Below are positions 54,001 through 63,957 of a stretch of 64,000 nt of DNA, piece by piece; positions within the stretch are counted from its first letter, which is position 1, and the number at the start of each line of letters is the position of its first letter. Origin of the DNA: Icerya purchasi (taxonomy: Eukaryota; Arthropoda; Insecta; Hemiptera; Monophlebidae); contig CM077116.1 of assembly GCA_039619475.1 (NCBI GenBank), positions 300,122,464 to 300,186,463 on the forward strand. Reading direction: 5' to 3'. The notes beneath the pieces were generated by a model, which saw nothing but the letters and a program-made list of their open reading frames with translations, did not search any database and was not told the origin of the DNA. The translations under genes and the position numbers were made by a program.

Positions 54001-55022
54001 GTTATCGTGAAATATATTTATTTATAAATGGTACACTGAAGTCTTGTAGTCAATTATTGCATATGCAATATTTGAACACTATAATAAAAACAAATAAAAA
54101 ATAGTCGTTTCAATAGAATTCATAAAAATTTTAATTTTCTTTTCTTTTATCAAAAACTGAAAAAAAATAGATTTATTCTGAATTTTGGTCCATTTAATTC
54201 AAGCAGTTATGATTTCGCAGACATTTCGTCGGAGGGGGAGGGTCGAACCCGGACCCCCCACCAGATAGGGCCCTCATGACAATATACATATATATTTAAT
54301 CAATAAGTAAAGCAATAAATTCAAAAATCTAGTGATTTAGGATATATGAAAAATCTACATTTGTCTTTTTGTATATTTTTAAAAAAAAATCACTACAATA
54401 AAAATATGGACTGCATGGAAACGTACAATTTATTTAAATAAATGTTTCTCATATTGTCTACTTTATGATTATGAGATCATATAAAATTATTTTTAAACAC
54501 TGCAAAAATTTTTAGACTAATAAAACAACTTACAAATATAAGCTACAAATACGATTTATTCTACATTACTTACAGGATCCATGGCGGATGCCGCGAATGA
54601 CACATCGATTACATCTTCGGCATAATGCTTCAAACTCAAAATATCATTTTCTTTAAATTCAAGAAATTTTTTATGATCGCCATATGTAGTTCCCCAAGAA
54701 TTTGTATTTGAGTAAGAGTTATTTAACATGGATTGTGTAAACTTTTCATTTATATCGGTTTTTTGAAACTTAACACAGTCTGCACCGCATTCCTATTAAA
54801 CAATTGTAATTATTTCAATTTGCTGTTTATTAGATAAAAAGTTTAAACTTTTTCATAAAATGCATGCATTAAGTAAAAAAGTTCATAAACCTTTGCAACT
54901 TTTATAAGTTCTTTAGCAACATTTATATCGCCTTGATGATTTTGTCCTATTTCAGCAATAATAAAACATGGATGATTTAAGCCTATAAAACGACCAGGTA
55001 CGATTTCTAAATCAATACTCAT
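39357..55022 (-). CDS. NANS: Sialic acid (N-acetylneuraminate) synthase
   Basis: Five minus-strand exons (54891-55022, 54574-54792, 42644-42767, 39844-40070, 39357-39728) have GT/AG borders and join in phase. They encode 357 residues, against 359 in human NANS. The enzyme condenses phosphoenolpyruvate with N-acetylmannosamine 6-phosphate to make sialic acid 9-phosphate in the cytosol. Exon 1 carries the hallmark CFIIAEIGQNHQGD; exon 2 starts ECGADCVKFQK; exon 3 has FIKIGSGEADN; exon 4 has PDIHIGYSGHEEGTAIS; exon 5 starts VIERHITLDK and ends with the SAF (antifreeze-like) domain. Introns are 98, 11806, 2573 and 115 bp; the giant second intron holds nested transposons and intron 3 a hAT relic. 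The frame is intact, so the gene looks functional if the long intron is spliced. It is divergent from histone H4. Confidence 0.95.
40163..41700 (+). pseudogene. hAT-like transposon relic with BED-type zinc finger
   Basis: Starting near 40513 (MPKWKCTFN), plus-strand frames encode a BED-like finger CEKCRTEFSVSDSSAG...H.....H, a LNFFKKS stretch, then blocks such as NILARTAIKELN, GCGAHIIHNAIKSAADGLP, YSKTRWLALMPA and ILKNVFEDPTSELWFYF. This is the order of hAT family transposases, with stops and frameshifts throughout. The GC-rich leader at 40163-40345 begins with an inverted repeat (GTCCCGTTTTGAACGGGAC, 40173-40191) that may be the left terminus; no matching right terminus was found. It occupies NANS intron 3. 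Confidence 0.65.
41925..42415. repeat. Possible non-autonomous hAT-type element, poorly bounded
   Basis: The right side ends GTCAGTCGG/CAACGTCCCTG-like (42415), which in reverse complement (CAGGGACGTTGTCAG) looks like a hAT terminus. The left side near 41922 (GAAGGGGCCTAGCCGG) is only loosely similar. No target duplication could be seen. Confidence 0.25.
42440..43994. other. Start of NANS intron 2 and flank, no further feature
   Basis: Apart from NANS exon 3 (42644-42767), this stretch is AT-rich. A G-rich run at 43853-43868 may be a transposon scrap. Its right end adjoins the hAT remnant interrupted by the MITE at 43995. Confidence 0.4.
43995..44252 (+). mobile_element. hAT-type MITE, CAAGGGCGTTGCC family, copy 1
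   Basis: The ends CAAGGGCGTTGCCAGCC and GCTGGCGACGCCCATG are inverted repeats. The flanking 8-mers CGTCGGAA (43987-43994) and CGTCAGAA (44253-44260) match at seven of eight bases. The interior is shared with the copies at 53191 and 58421. It appears to interrupt the older plus-strand hAT remnant. Confidence 0.85.
44253..44971 (+). pseudogene. hAT (P52rIPK-like) transposase relic, proximal part
   Basis: Plus-strand frames give VRCKTIIKDILLRGHFNNFK near 44285, then VQLNDLSVEKIGHSIV near 44525 and VPRSLVANIPLL near 44798. These resemble, in order, the middle of 52-kDa-repressor-like hAT proteins. Stops break each block. It stops at the hAT insertion at 44972 and resumes at 52447. Confidence 0.5.
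45657..45911 (-). pseudogene. hAT transposase, C-terminal dimerisation segment, separated by the Jockey insertion
   Basis: The minus-strand frame carries the hAT dimerisation motif: YLSLMVTNSSGERTFSKL, followed by KHRLRTSMLEDRLNVLALL, and a stop at 45657. Across the insertion, the host frame is the same: the sequence right of the LINE ends ENNVKDCF, and this side resumes PYIEVALRM after one target copy is removed. So the LINE cut a continuous reading frame. Earlier breaks upstream show that the transposase was already dead or decaying. Confidence 0.85.
46061..48721 (-). CDS. Jockey LINE ORF2: endonuclease-reverse transcriptase
   Basis: This 886-residue protein carries out target-primed reverse transcription. 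The AP-type endonuclease fills residues 1-220, with Asn in VTWNANG (10-12), Glu37 in LLISETHL, GGDFNAKN (135-142) and SSDHTPVV (210-217). The reverse transcriptase spans about 430-760: NKAPGYDL (443-450), YRPIALLPVLSKLYEK (505-520), FLDIKQAFDKVW (574-585), GVPQGSILGP (631-640) and the catalytic FADD (661-664), then KYLGIHLDKKLTWK. The C-terminus has a short Cys-containing segment (YGCQLWGCAKPS) typical of Jockey. No stop or frameshift is present. Its ATG overlaps the ORF1 stop as ATGA (48721-48718), which suggests translation by reinitiation or coupling. Confidence 0.96.
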   Translation of the reverse strand: MKNLKIVTWNANGILNHTNEIQMYITQSNVDILLISETHLISSRFANFLGYDSYFTNHPDGTAHGGTGVIIKKSIKHHVLRKYEHNYLQATTVVIDRKEKSNITISAIYCPPRHIITKAQFNEFLKTLGDAYIIGGDFNAKNIYFGSRLTVPRGKQLKQAFDENRCTVYSTGSPTYWPTDPCKVPDLLDFFVVKGLPTNYIDTCNDSSLSSDHTPVVLTISEKIIRKTCRPKLYNKQTDWDQFREILENRINLKIPLKTTDHIELAVEYFTKIVQEAAWTATPNNSIHQPVIFYPAEIKKEVALKRKLRKIWQTHRNPIHKTRLNNQTQRGKHLLQNLKNKSFKDYLINLSPLQQNNYSLWKAAKRLKRPTEISHPIRNSNGKWARCDQEKAEEFGNYLANVFQPHSGTDCLPSLLCNINQSNNIKITSPGEIKSIIKTMNLNKAPGYDLITSKILKELPRKGLILLTYIFNAIIRIRYFPLQLKFSQVGMIKKPKKPAEELASYRPIALLPVLSKLYEKLLLKRMKPFLNDRNLIPEHQFGFRTGHGTIEQVHRIVNIIEESLETKKVCDAVFLDIKQAFDKVWHEGLLHKIHCNLPYQLFELLKSYLSERYFSVKYGEAESELHQIQAGVPQGSILGPVLYLIYTSDIPVPDETEMATFADDTAILCTGTSVEIINNNLQSAVNSLSTWFKRWRIVINEDKSAHITFTNKKNCNISDIYINSKVIPIKETVKYLGIHLDKKLTWKTHIKKKRNEMNLKYRNLLWLLRRKSELSLENKVLLYKQILKPIWTYGCQLWGCAKPSNIAQIQRFQNKILRQITDAPWYITNHTLHTDLHISTISEEIKKVAKLYGRKLGRHTNSLAVALLDNSNEIRRLKRMKPTDLL
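48718..50304 (-). CDS. Jockey LINE ORF1: Gag-like nucleic-acid-binding protein
   Basis: This is a 528-residue open frame. Residues 30-250 are rich in Asn, Ser and Asp and look disordered. A domain at about 255-350 (RLLVRYFREEGIEHHTYQ, RVVIRHLHHSIDTDDIK) is the RNA-recognition-like region of Jockey Gag proteins. It is followed by three CCHC zinc knuckles beginning at about residue 357: CFRCQQYGHTKTYC, CVKCGGCHDTVHC and CANCQGNHPSNYKGC. The C-terminus has a possible amphipathic stretch (MLQTFMTEIKDLLKDIMHQQ). Translation may instead start at the later Met of MLRSPKLSRRWDKE (near 50217). It packages the LINE RNA. Confidence 0.93.
   Translation of the reverse strand: MLSRIYLTLVKYIKLVKCCNSRYSGTNSFMLRSPKLSRRWDKEENSVNADDKFPLLQSSHTGITNSSGDNDLNYLSNNNNIVSDDDITNNGCGNNTSLSIQAKSSIDNHRHTYTPILSPPSMDVVVVNDTLNTQPNKHPWHIVKNKRKRKKQNTTSSSSSENTTDNQYRSANRFELLTVDNDTDNQHVQMTNNDDSGTEPKPPTITMYGVANYPQMLTDTNNIVPPNPYTCKSLADNRVQIKTNNSDNYRLLVRYFREEGIEHHTYQMKSERSFRVVIRHLHHSIDTDDIKMAIEELGHKVRHISNVRHRESKLPLSLFFVDLEPQDNNSDIYKLQTLLQMKIKVEAPRKKNIIPQCFRCQQYGHTKTYCERAYVCVKCGGCHDTVHCKKKRDEPPVCANCQGNHPSNYKGCLIYRKLQQVRFKKSAKTVNNISNLNHQIFPGYWPNLGNQNQRMHTDQALQKPTYSQITRQQNTQNSSDFDTNLQITNMLQTFMTEIKDLLKDIMHQQSQLLNGVMQTIMTVVTNQK
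50373..52007 (-). pseudogene. hAT transposase (ZMYM1-like), N-terminal and central part, broken
   Basis: The minus-strand frame 52007-51225 (260 codons) contains HETSKNHLNAV (the end of a TTF-type zinc finger), a GRGLAFRGENQ-like block, HLSSIICDEVVQLIGKRV, YYLIIVDLTPD (a catalytic Asp block) and GQSYDNASAMSGKYNGLQ with VPCAGHSLNLVVQ. It then shifts frame near 51225, meets a TGA near 51082 where Trp is expected, and continues as ALLRDYKEIKNALFEISED to 50801. A further in-frame piece reaches the Jockey insertion at 50372. Upstream of 52007, a second frame carries the CDWKK residues of the zinc finger, so a frameshift lies there too. Confidence 0.85.
52447..53165 (+). pseudogene. hAT (P52rIPK-like) transposase relic, C-terminal part
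   Basis: Plus-strand frames give LVISIMDQQCN near 52533, VAENVKELILTDFLKN near 52910, ITRQIAISFPLTT near 52980, and KTWVKLITTEGQLNAIGLM near 53055 with an NKQFLNDVIDVF tail. These match in order the hAT dimerisation end (FP.TT..ERSFS..KR.KTWLRS....RL..L). It continues the relic at 44253-44971, from which it is separated by the inserted hAT. Confidence 0.55.
53191..53518 (-). mobile_element. hAT-type MITE, CAAGGGCGTTGCC family, copy 2
   Basis: The right end GCTGGCGACGCCCTTG and a degraded left end CATAGTCGTCGTCAGG are inverted repeats. TCTACAAT is duplicated exactly at 53183-53190 and 53519-53526. The interior is the reverse complement of copy 1 with added G- and C-runs near both ends. It lies at the right edge of the nested insertions in NANS intron 2. 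Confidence 0.88.
53846..54275 (+). mobile_element. hAT-type MITE (CAGGGYCRTATCT family)
   Basis: The left end CAGGGCCGTATCTAAACC and the right end CCAGATAGGGCCCT are inverted repeats. The body matches the inverted copy at 25451-25817, expanded by an internal microsatellite. Flanking 8-mers AAGGCAAG and ATGACAAT agree at five positions only, so the duplication is decayed or the boundary slightly off. Located in NANS intron 2. Confidence 0.75.
53910..54001. repeat. (AC)n-(AT)n-(GT)n compound microsatellite
   Basis: AC repeats, then AT repeats, then GT repeats make a near-perfect palindromic simple repeat. It lies inside the MITE at 53846-54275; a shorter equivalent occurs in the 25451 copy. 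Confidence 0.95.
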
Positions 55023-56015
<993 letters not shown>

Positions 56016-56223
56016 ATGTTCCTATTTATTCATTTTTCTATTCATTTATATACAATTAAAAGGTGTAATATTTGTTATAAAATTTTTTAATTGCACAATG
56101 CAGTAATATGTATTTACGAAGCTACTTTGTTTTTATTTTATAAAGATTTTGTAATTCACTATATAAAATATTATTTGTGGAATATAAAGTTTGTATTTTT
56201 AATTGTTTTATTTTATATGCTTG

Positions 56224-56229
56224 AATAAA
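56224..56229 (+). promoter_or_regulatory. Poly(A) signal for histone H4
   Basis: AATAAA lies 209 bases past the stop codon. It is the first canonical hexamer downstream and is followed by T-rich sequence. Confidence 0.6.
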
Positions 56230-58410
56230 GGGAAAACATGATTTTTTTAAATTTTTTTTTGAAGTAAAGTAATTTTAGAAATTTTGGTATGAGAGATTTG
56301 ATTTCCTGTTATAGTAATGCGTGTTTAAAAAATGTTGAAATATTTAAAAGTGTTTATTTTGTTTAATTTTCAATTGTTTTCAAAAACATTTTAATTCCCA
56401 ACACAGAACTAACACTTATTAATATACTCAAGGGTATTTCACCAAAAAATATGTGATCTTAACGAATATAAGAACTTCTGATAATAGGATAATATATAAG
56501 GAAGCGTAAGTTTATAGCATCAACTAATAAACCTTAATCGTGATCCTACATCATTTACTATTCGTTAGAAGAATTAAGTTTGGAATCATAGTTTTGCTGG
56601 ATGCTAATTTATTTATTTTTAAGTGTTCTGTCATTGTGTTACTAATTATTAAATTTAAACTGGATTAATCTATAATAACAGTTTTTACTTCATTATATAT
56701 TATAAATAATGGGTTTAATAGCATAAAACTATATAATAAGATGTTTTTTAAATATAATTGATTCATGTTTATACCTAGGTGTGAATTTTCTAAATACAAT
56801 CATAAATTTATGGAAAATTAAAATATATCCTTTGAGTATAATTGAAAGAACATTTTTATACTGCGATCATGAAATAGACATATAATAAGAGAACACATTT
56901 TCAGTTTTCTACTGAACATGGTATGTATAAATTAATTTTTAAGATTTTAATTCCGACAGATTATAATGAAAAACAAAATAATTACAAGTTAAGCAATGCA
57001 AAAAACAATTAGAATTAACCACATAAATTTTTATAACATTATACAGAAACATTTTTTTAGATCAAATACATTTTTATCATTTATTTTTAATGAAAAGAAA
57101 AGAATATTAAAATTTTCATAAATTTTGAATGAGTAGTCTTTTTTATTTAATGAATATTGTGTATTTATGATACAGTAGAAAATATATGATATTATCTGCA
57201 AGGGTATTGGGTAGTTGTAAGTTATATTTGTTGAGTATTTACTAAAGTAAATTTGTATGAATTGCTTCAAGGTGGCGATTAAAATTGTAATTAGTACAAC
57301 TCTAGGTATATTTCATAAATCAGACTACTTATTTATCTTACAATGTGAGTAAAAAATTTTATCATCATAACAGTTATTTAACCAGTATTTAATAGTGAAG
57401 CCTCTTCTTAAATTCTTCATATTAAACAATGTGGTGATTTTTTCTTTTAATATTTTTAACCGTTCTTGTGCAATTCTGGACTAAAACAATCTTTGTCTAA
57501 TTTTGTAATCTTATCAGAAGCTTATTGAAATACAACTTGTTAAGTTTTTTTAACCGATTATATAGTCAAAGAGGTGCTTTATACAACCAGTATAAAAGAA
57601 CTGGAAGTCCAATCAAGAATTAATTTGGAAATATTTTTTGAATGATGCACATTTTAGCACATTATATAAAATTATTAATTATGTTTATTTTTATTTTTTT
57701 TTGCAATTTTTCTTATAAAATTTAATTTTTTATTTAGTTTTGTATTTGATTATCTGGTTTCCTATATTTTGTTTTGTATTGTAGTATTATTTGTTAAATA
57801 TTAAGAATTTTTGTTTTTTAGATTTTATATATTTTATTAGACTATTTCTATCTTATGTTTTTCAATATATTTAGATTATGAATTACAATAAAATAAAAAA
57901 TAATTTAAAAATATTTCTTGATACTAATTCTTTTATACAAACTGTAATGGGCACTTTTTTTTGACCATATGTGGTAATGTTTAAAGTCTTACCTCTTTGT
58001 AGATACCACAGTATAATTTTTACTATCCATTTTAAGCTTTATTTTTCTAATATTGTTAGCCCATTTCCACCTTAGTTATAAATTCTATTATATCAATTTC
58101 ACCTGGTATTCTATAAATCCATTCCATCATTTTTTGTTTTCTTTCTTTCTTTATTTTTTTCATAATACATATCTTTCTATTGATGTCTGGGCTATTTGTA
58201 ATCTATGTTTATATCTGCTGTTTAGTATCCAAGTTTCACAGCCACGTGCCGTAGGAGAATACATATTGATCAAGTGGTTTCTTTTTTAAATGTAAATGCA
58301 GTTTTGATTTCAAAATAATTGGGTTTCTACCAACAGTTATCCATGCAAGTTTAATTCTTCCATTTATTTTTTAGTTTAATAACTGTAATTCTTATTCTTT
58401 GCCCTAGGTA
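56230..58410. other. Intergenic AT-rich sequence
   Basis: No gene, RNA or bounded repeat could be supported here. The open frames at 57031 and 58053 are low-complexity A/T translations. Confidence 0.45.
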
Positions 58411-58420
58411 TGTGTATATA

Positions 58421-58719
58421 CAAGGGCGTTGCCAGCCGATGAGCCAAGGGGGGCAAAGTGATTAAAAGAGGATATGAGTTATAGGAAAAATAAAATTTAT
58501 AATTTGTAAAGGCTTAATATTTTATTAAATAAGAATAAAATCTTAATTAAAACATAATTTTCATGGGTTTCTAGCGAATTGTTCTACTACTTTATTGTAA
58601 AAGTTAAATTGTCCATGATTACACACCTATGAATACTCATCATGCCCAGTTGATTAAAAAGTTCTGAAGCTCAACTCAAGGCAAGTGCCCCCCCCTGTCC
58701 TCCCTTGGCAACGCCCATG
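58421..58719 (+). mobile_element. hAT-type MITE, CAAGGGCGTTGCC family, copy 3
   Basis: The ends CAAGGGCGTTGCCAGCCG and CCTTGGCAACGCCCATG are inverted repeats. TGTGTATATA is present on both sides (58411-58420, 58720-58729); because the flank is a simple repeat, the true duplication is probably eight bases within it. The interior matches copies 1 and 2, including a stretch around TTATAGGAAAAATAAAATTT. Confidence 0.85.
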
Positions 58720-58729
58720 TGTGTATATA

Positions 58730-60476
58730 TATATACATTAACTGTTTCTATGATTTTCTTACAATGTAAAACTATTGATGAATGTAAATTTATTTAACAT
58801 TTCATAGAAAAAATTGTATATATTATATGTAATTGGATTTTCAAAAACAGCTCTAACAATTTTAATGAAATTTATAATTAAGAGTTTTACAAATTAGTTG
58901 AGGTTTTATTGTTTAGAAAATTTATACAAAATAAGCAATTTTAAAAGGGAGATGACCAGTGTTTGTTTGAATGACCAGCATATTTTTAAGATTCATTAAA
59001 AGGCAAGTAAGATGATTATTTACCATAGTAAAAAATAAACTTATTATGGTACTTGAGAATAGATATAATGGCCTAATATATTCATTTTATAATGAAATAT
59101 ATTTATGCCATTTAAATATTGTGTCAATTAAAATATATAAAACACTATTGTACTGCTATATGGATAATTTGTATATAATATTTTTAGCTTATGAATTGGG
59201 TTTCTTTTTTTTTTTTTGTACTTTAAGAATATTTCAACATAAAAATGAATAATGCAATAGATACAAACATGCAGCTTTTGCATCACTTTTTTAAAATTTT
59301 AAAAAGTATAACTAATTTATATAAAAGTAAAAGAAATAATTTATGTGAATAACATAAAGGAATATGACAAAATGAATTTTAAAAATAAATGAAAAGGGTT
59401 GTCAAGTACAAATTTTTAATACTATAAAATGAAATATTTACAGCACTCATCTTACAGCAATAGAAGTTGATATATATTATTTAAAGGAAAAATTAAAACC
59501 ATATTAAGAAATATATTGAAAAGAAAAAGTAGATCTGCTTATATTAACAAACTTCTTAAAACTGTCAGTCTAATTCTGCTAGTTCAGTACCCTATGTCTT
59601 CTGAACTGCTTTTTAATTTTCTTTAAACATAAAACTAGAGATGATTATTATTTTTATGGGGAATTTGTGACCAATTATACACAGTATACCAATAGAGTTT
59701 CATTTTTTTCATTTTTTCATATTCCTTAACAATCAGTTATATTATTACTTATCATCAATTATGGATCAAATGAAAGATCATTTTCACTTTTATTCTTTAA
59801 TGTCCATCTACTGGCTATGATTGTAATAGATAATATTACACAGATATATATTGTACTTTTCCAATTCTCTATTTTATTTTTAATAATACATAAACTAATT
59901 AAATTATCTGAAGATGTTGATGTTAATAAAATATAAAGTTGTTTAAATGAAGGTTGTATAGTTCAATTATTTTTTGTATGCACATGCATTATAAATCATT
60001 CAGCAAATGGAACAATTCAACTTTAACAAGAATCATATTGATATCACCAGATGCTTTTTGTATGTTCACAGCATAATTATATTATAAAGTTAATTCCATT
60101 AGAAATATGGAGAATAAATGCCTCACATTTAACTCAGACAGAACAGTGTAAAAACTAAATACTGAGAGAAACTATTCAGAAAATAACTAGAAATACTTGA
60201 TTTAATATTACTATTAAAGTCATTGTTTCAAATCATAAACATTTTTATTTGGGAGAGTTTTAATTATTGTATAATTTTATGAAACATTATTTAATATTTT
60301 ATCTACATTTAACTTTTTGAGTGCAAGGTTGGACCTTAATTAAATTATGTTTGTTTTATATGTGATGTGAGATTTATCAGTTATGGAAGTTGTAGTCTAC
60401 TGACTGTTGCCAAATTCCAACATATTTAGAGCTTATTGCAACACCATGTTATCATTTATAATTTTTAGTATTAATA
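58730..60476. other. Intergenic AT-rich sequence
   Basis: Spacer between the MITE and the gypsy remnant. No feature could be supported. Confidence 0.45.
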
Positions 60477-60540
60477 TGTTGCCCCAATAGAAGCAAGAAG
60501 AAAATAAGGAAAAGGACTTTTACAGGTAATTTATTAAAAA
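60477..60540 (-). repeat. 3' LTR end of the gypsy remnant
   Basis: It shares its first ~32 bases (TGTTGC..CCAATAG.AGCAAGAAG on the plus strand) with 63961-64000. The inner limit of this LTR cannot be set because the other copy is truncated. Confidence 0.5.
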
Positions 60541-60897
60541 AAACAGAACACAAGGCCGATGTGAATTGTGTGAGAGTACATGCACAAAACAGTCAGTTGT
60601 CATGAGGCGATGTGATATCATATACTAACTCTGTCAGTAGTCCAATGGAACATATGCCACGGTATAAAATCTTAAGTGATAATTGATAATAGATGAAATA
60701 AAAATGTAGATAGTATAGAAGTCGTTACATAGTTCCTCCTAGTGAGTTGGAACGCCGATGGAGCAGAATGTAATAGTGGAACAATCGCATTCATCAAGAA
60801 GAAAATGAAAATGAAAATCAAGTGGACGCCTAGGATACATATCCATGGGCATAGAACGATGAAATGGATTTGGAAAACTAACATATAAGGCCAAGTA

Positions 60898-61215
60898 ATA
60901 ATAGTTAATTAAGGTACTTGGTGGGTTGGACGATCAGGCGACCTAAGCAAGTAGACCCTGAAAGGGAGGCTGGTGACTGAAACAACGTCGGTCAGTGTAG
61001 GTAAGACGCCTAATGGTGCAGTAGAAGGAACGGCTGGATGAGTCAAAAGTTGGACCAGAACCTCCTCTAGAAAATAAGCAGGTTTCAGCTAGTCTCAAAC
61101 GATGTAGTCAATTCAACTTCCCAAATCCAGTAGGAAATTGTGATCACAGGAGTCTAGCACTTGAAACGATCCATCATAAACAGGAGCAAGTGACGGGGGC
61201 GAATTTGATCTGCCC
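60898..61215 (-). pseudogene. Gypsy pol C-terminal tail
   Basis: A minus-strand frame reads PVYDGSFQVLDSCDHNFLLD and then, after stops, LKPAYFLEEV. It matches the end of gypsy integrases (PPYDGPF.VL.R.D..F.LDI....VSVDRLKPAYL). Confidence 0.65.
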
Positions 61216-61229
61216 AAACAAAAATAGTG

Positions 61230-61860
61230 GAACAGCATTCTAAGTATGGTGACTGCAAGATGGACTGGGACTGACTTCTCAACTCAGCAGGTTAAAAACA
61301 GTGACTTGTTTGATAGTTTGATTTGTGGTGGCAGAAGAACCAGATCCAGTTGAAGAAGGTTTTTTTTATCTAGCAGTGACAATGAAACACTCTTTGGAGC
61401 GGATTTATTACTTGCAGTAGTAGCAGTAGTACTGTAATTTAAGGCAGTAGGTTTTGTTGTGGCTCTCAGTTTGGGATCTAAACTAGTTTGAGTGGCTAAA
61501 GTTGTCAAGGATTTAGTAGTGGCGCCACTGGTCTGTGATGACGTTGCACTGGCAGGTTTTGTAGCACTTGTGGTTTTGTTCGCTAGCAGAGATGACTTTT
61601 TTACAGCACTAGTTGATTTAGTGGCAAATTTTCACTCCATGTCTCAGTTTGCAAATGTGGTAGTTGGCAATTTTGTAGAAACTGTAGCCGGCCTGCTAAG
61701 CAACATCGTTTTAACTGTAGAATAAAAGACCGTTGAGGACTTTAATGGTTTATCAATAGAAGAAGGTTCGTTTTTGTTGAAAGCGGTGGTTTTGCCAGTA
61801 TTAAGCGACACAGACGCTCAAAAAAGGATGGTCTGGTGGTGACAATGTGGTATTCTATTG
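61230..61860. other. Low-complexity segment inside the gypsy remnant
   Basis: It lies between the protease and the pol tail, where reverse transcriptase and integrase would be expected. It consists of loosely repeated GTAGT/GGTTTTGT-type words, giving Val/Ala-rich or Thr/Ser/Leu-rich frames on both strands. No conserved motif was found. Confidence 0.4.
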
Positions 61861-61999
61861 AATCTGCACCCAGTTATAGTTAATTATATCAGATCGTAAT
61901 TTCAGGAACCAGTCAAAAACAGAACGAGCAGTTGCAGGCTCTATGGGGATATTCACAACTTCGACAGAGTGATAGCAGTCTGTATGGCAGATCCGACAG

Positions 62000-62310
62000 C
62001 GACAGGAATTATGAATGTACTAAATCCAGGGTGAGAGGCAAAAATAAGGAATCAGCGCCTAACAATGGTCGGCGAATATCGGTGATGATGAAGGTCCAGG
62101 TATATTTACCATGTTGACCAAAATTGAGAGACAAGCGGACCATACTGCTGGAATGGACCTAAGAACCATCAGCGTTTACTAGAATGACATCCTGCTAATC
62201 AATCACTAGATGGTCTTGCAACTGTTTAACATATTTAGGTGGTATGAGTGATCATTCAGTGCCGGCATCTACAATGAAACCCCAATTGATGCTGTGATCC
62301 AGGACCACCA
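62000..62310 (-). pseudogene. Gypsy aspartic protease remnant
   Basis: Minus-strand frames give NWGFIVDAGTE (the active-site D-[ST]-G region, here with DAG) near 62265 and, after about 60 residues, YTWTFIITDIRRPLLGADSL near 62060, the I..AD...P.LGAD block of gypsy proteases. A stop follows the active site. Confidence 0.65.
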
Positions 62311-62399
62311 TCCGATTGTGCTCAATTGCAGCACTGTTAACTTCACAGTGTGATTCAGGTCGGTTAATTGAAGACGTCGGTTATTGCTATGCGCATGGT

Positions 62400-63306
62400 T
62401 GGCGGCAGTCAAGCGTTTGGTAGCTGTAATGCTGATGATAATAGCACAAACCGTTGCATTCGGTCACGACCCATGCGCCGGTGCTGGTAGAGCGTCGCGC
62501 AGATCAAACGGATGGGGTGTTGAGCACTGGGTCGGTCCTGGAAATGGATTGCCGAGGCAGGGTGATCAACATATGGAAAGTTATCAGACGTGTGTTTATG
62601 GTTGAGCCGACCAATACCCTTAACTGGTTGCAGGCGCAATTGAAAGGGTCGGACAGGAACCGCATCTGATGAATAAGACTGTTGTCAGAACAATAAGTCA
62701 TACCGCCAGACTCCACCAGAGGAACCAGGGGTCGGACGGCAGGACCAGTATTCAGTTTGTGATGGAAAAAAGTTCTGGACGATACTATACTCTCTGCAGG
62801 TGGTGAAGCTTCTAAAGAGCGGTCGTCCAGGTCAGCTAATTCATCCAGTGTAGCGGTATGAGGCAAGGTCGATAAAATGAAATGGACATTAGGCGGCAGT
62901 TTCATCTTCCAAAATTCCTTTAGGGCGTTGTTGTGAATGTCCTGAGCGACGTCGCACATTTCATCTAGAAATTTAAAAGGGTTCAAGTCACCCAACTGCA
63001 TTTCAAACAACAGACTCCAGATCGGTTTCGATTGGGTAAATTTTGACAGTAAGTGTATTTATCAGTCACTGGTAAATGACAAAGCGTCAAGGAGATCTTT
63101 AGTAGAACTCTTCCATTGAATTGACTCCGTAATATGTTGTAACGGTTGTCGTCATCAGTCACATGACAAATTTGGAACTGTGATTCAACCTGTTGGAACC
63201 ATAACACTGGGTCGTGGTGTAAGAACGGCGGAATCCAGGCGGAACTGCGGTTGGCCGAGTACAGACGTGTTGAAACCCTGCAGATGTGGAATTGACGGGC
63301 ACTCAA
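62400..63306 (-). pseudogene. Gypsy gag remnant
   Basis: The minus-strand frame 63306-62983 has IPPFLHHDPVLWFQQVESQF. The frame from 63010 continues as QLGDLNPFKFLDEMCDVAQD and FWKMKLPPNVHFILSTL. A third frame near 62450 ends with LCYYHQHYSYQTLDCRQPC, the single zinc-binding site that closes this type of Gag. At least two frameshifts separate the parts. Confidence 0.8.
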
Positions 63307-63939
63307 AACCGTCAGCGTGCACGTTTTCTAGTGCGATGAACAACGGATCGTTTAGTGTTGACGTTGGTCTCGGTGACGCCGGCTCCTACATGGTACAAGA
63401 GCAAATGAAACTCGTTGAACACGTATGCATGAAGTCTGGTGGGGAAACGGTCCCGCGCAAGGTCAGTTAGCGATTATTACAGGCATGCGAGAGTTCGCAC
63501 ACCTCTCTGATTTTTTCTGTGATCATTCAGATGATATGCGATGGTTCGATGGGTGAGTTGATTATGGTGACGTTGCAGTTGCTGTCACATGCACTAAAAT
63601 TCTTGATTTTTCGGAAATTTATTTTTCATTTAAAACTTAAGTAACATTAAATTAAATTTATTAAAGAGTTATTTTACAACTTTTGAAAAAATTGATAGTC
63701 ATAATTGAGTTTGGAAATAAACCCCCGAACCTTTAAATTACATTTTTTTAACAGAAAAATAACTGAAAGATAAAAACACCAATTAATGATACAAAAACTG
63801 TTTAACCAGAAAGGAAGTTACTTAGTTCCTTTATTTTTACTCTGACTGATTCTTTTAAATATATGTAATCAAATTTAGAAGACAACAAATTACCAATCAG
63901 TACTAACTGCAATTTCGATTGTGAATTATGTGTTCAAAT

Positions 63940-63957
63940 TACGTCGGAGGTCTACCA
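63940..63957 (-). other. Candidate tRNA primer-binding site
   Basis: On the minus strand, TGGTAGACCTCCGACGTA lies three bases after the LTR end (CAACA AGC TGG). It begins with TGG, the complement of a tRNA CCA end. The matching tRNA was not identified. Confidence 0.45.

Noticed and set aside
53910..54001. CRISPR-like or tandem array
   Set aside because: It is a plain AC/AT/GT dinucleotide microsatellite with no spacers.
61492..61725. Val/Ala-rich hydrophobic open frame on the plus strand
   Set aside because: It is a translation of the low-complexity segment antisense to the gypsy remnant; both strands are open only because of biased repeats.
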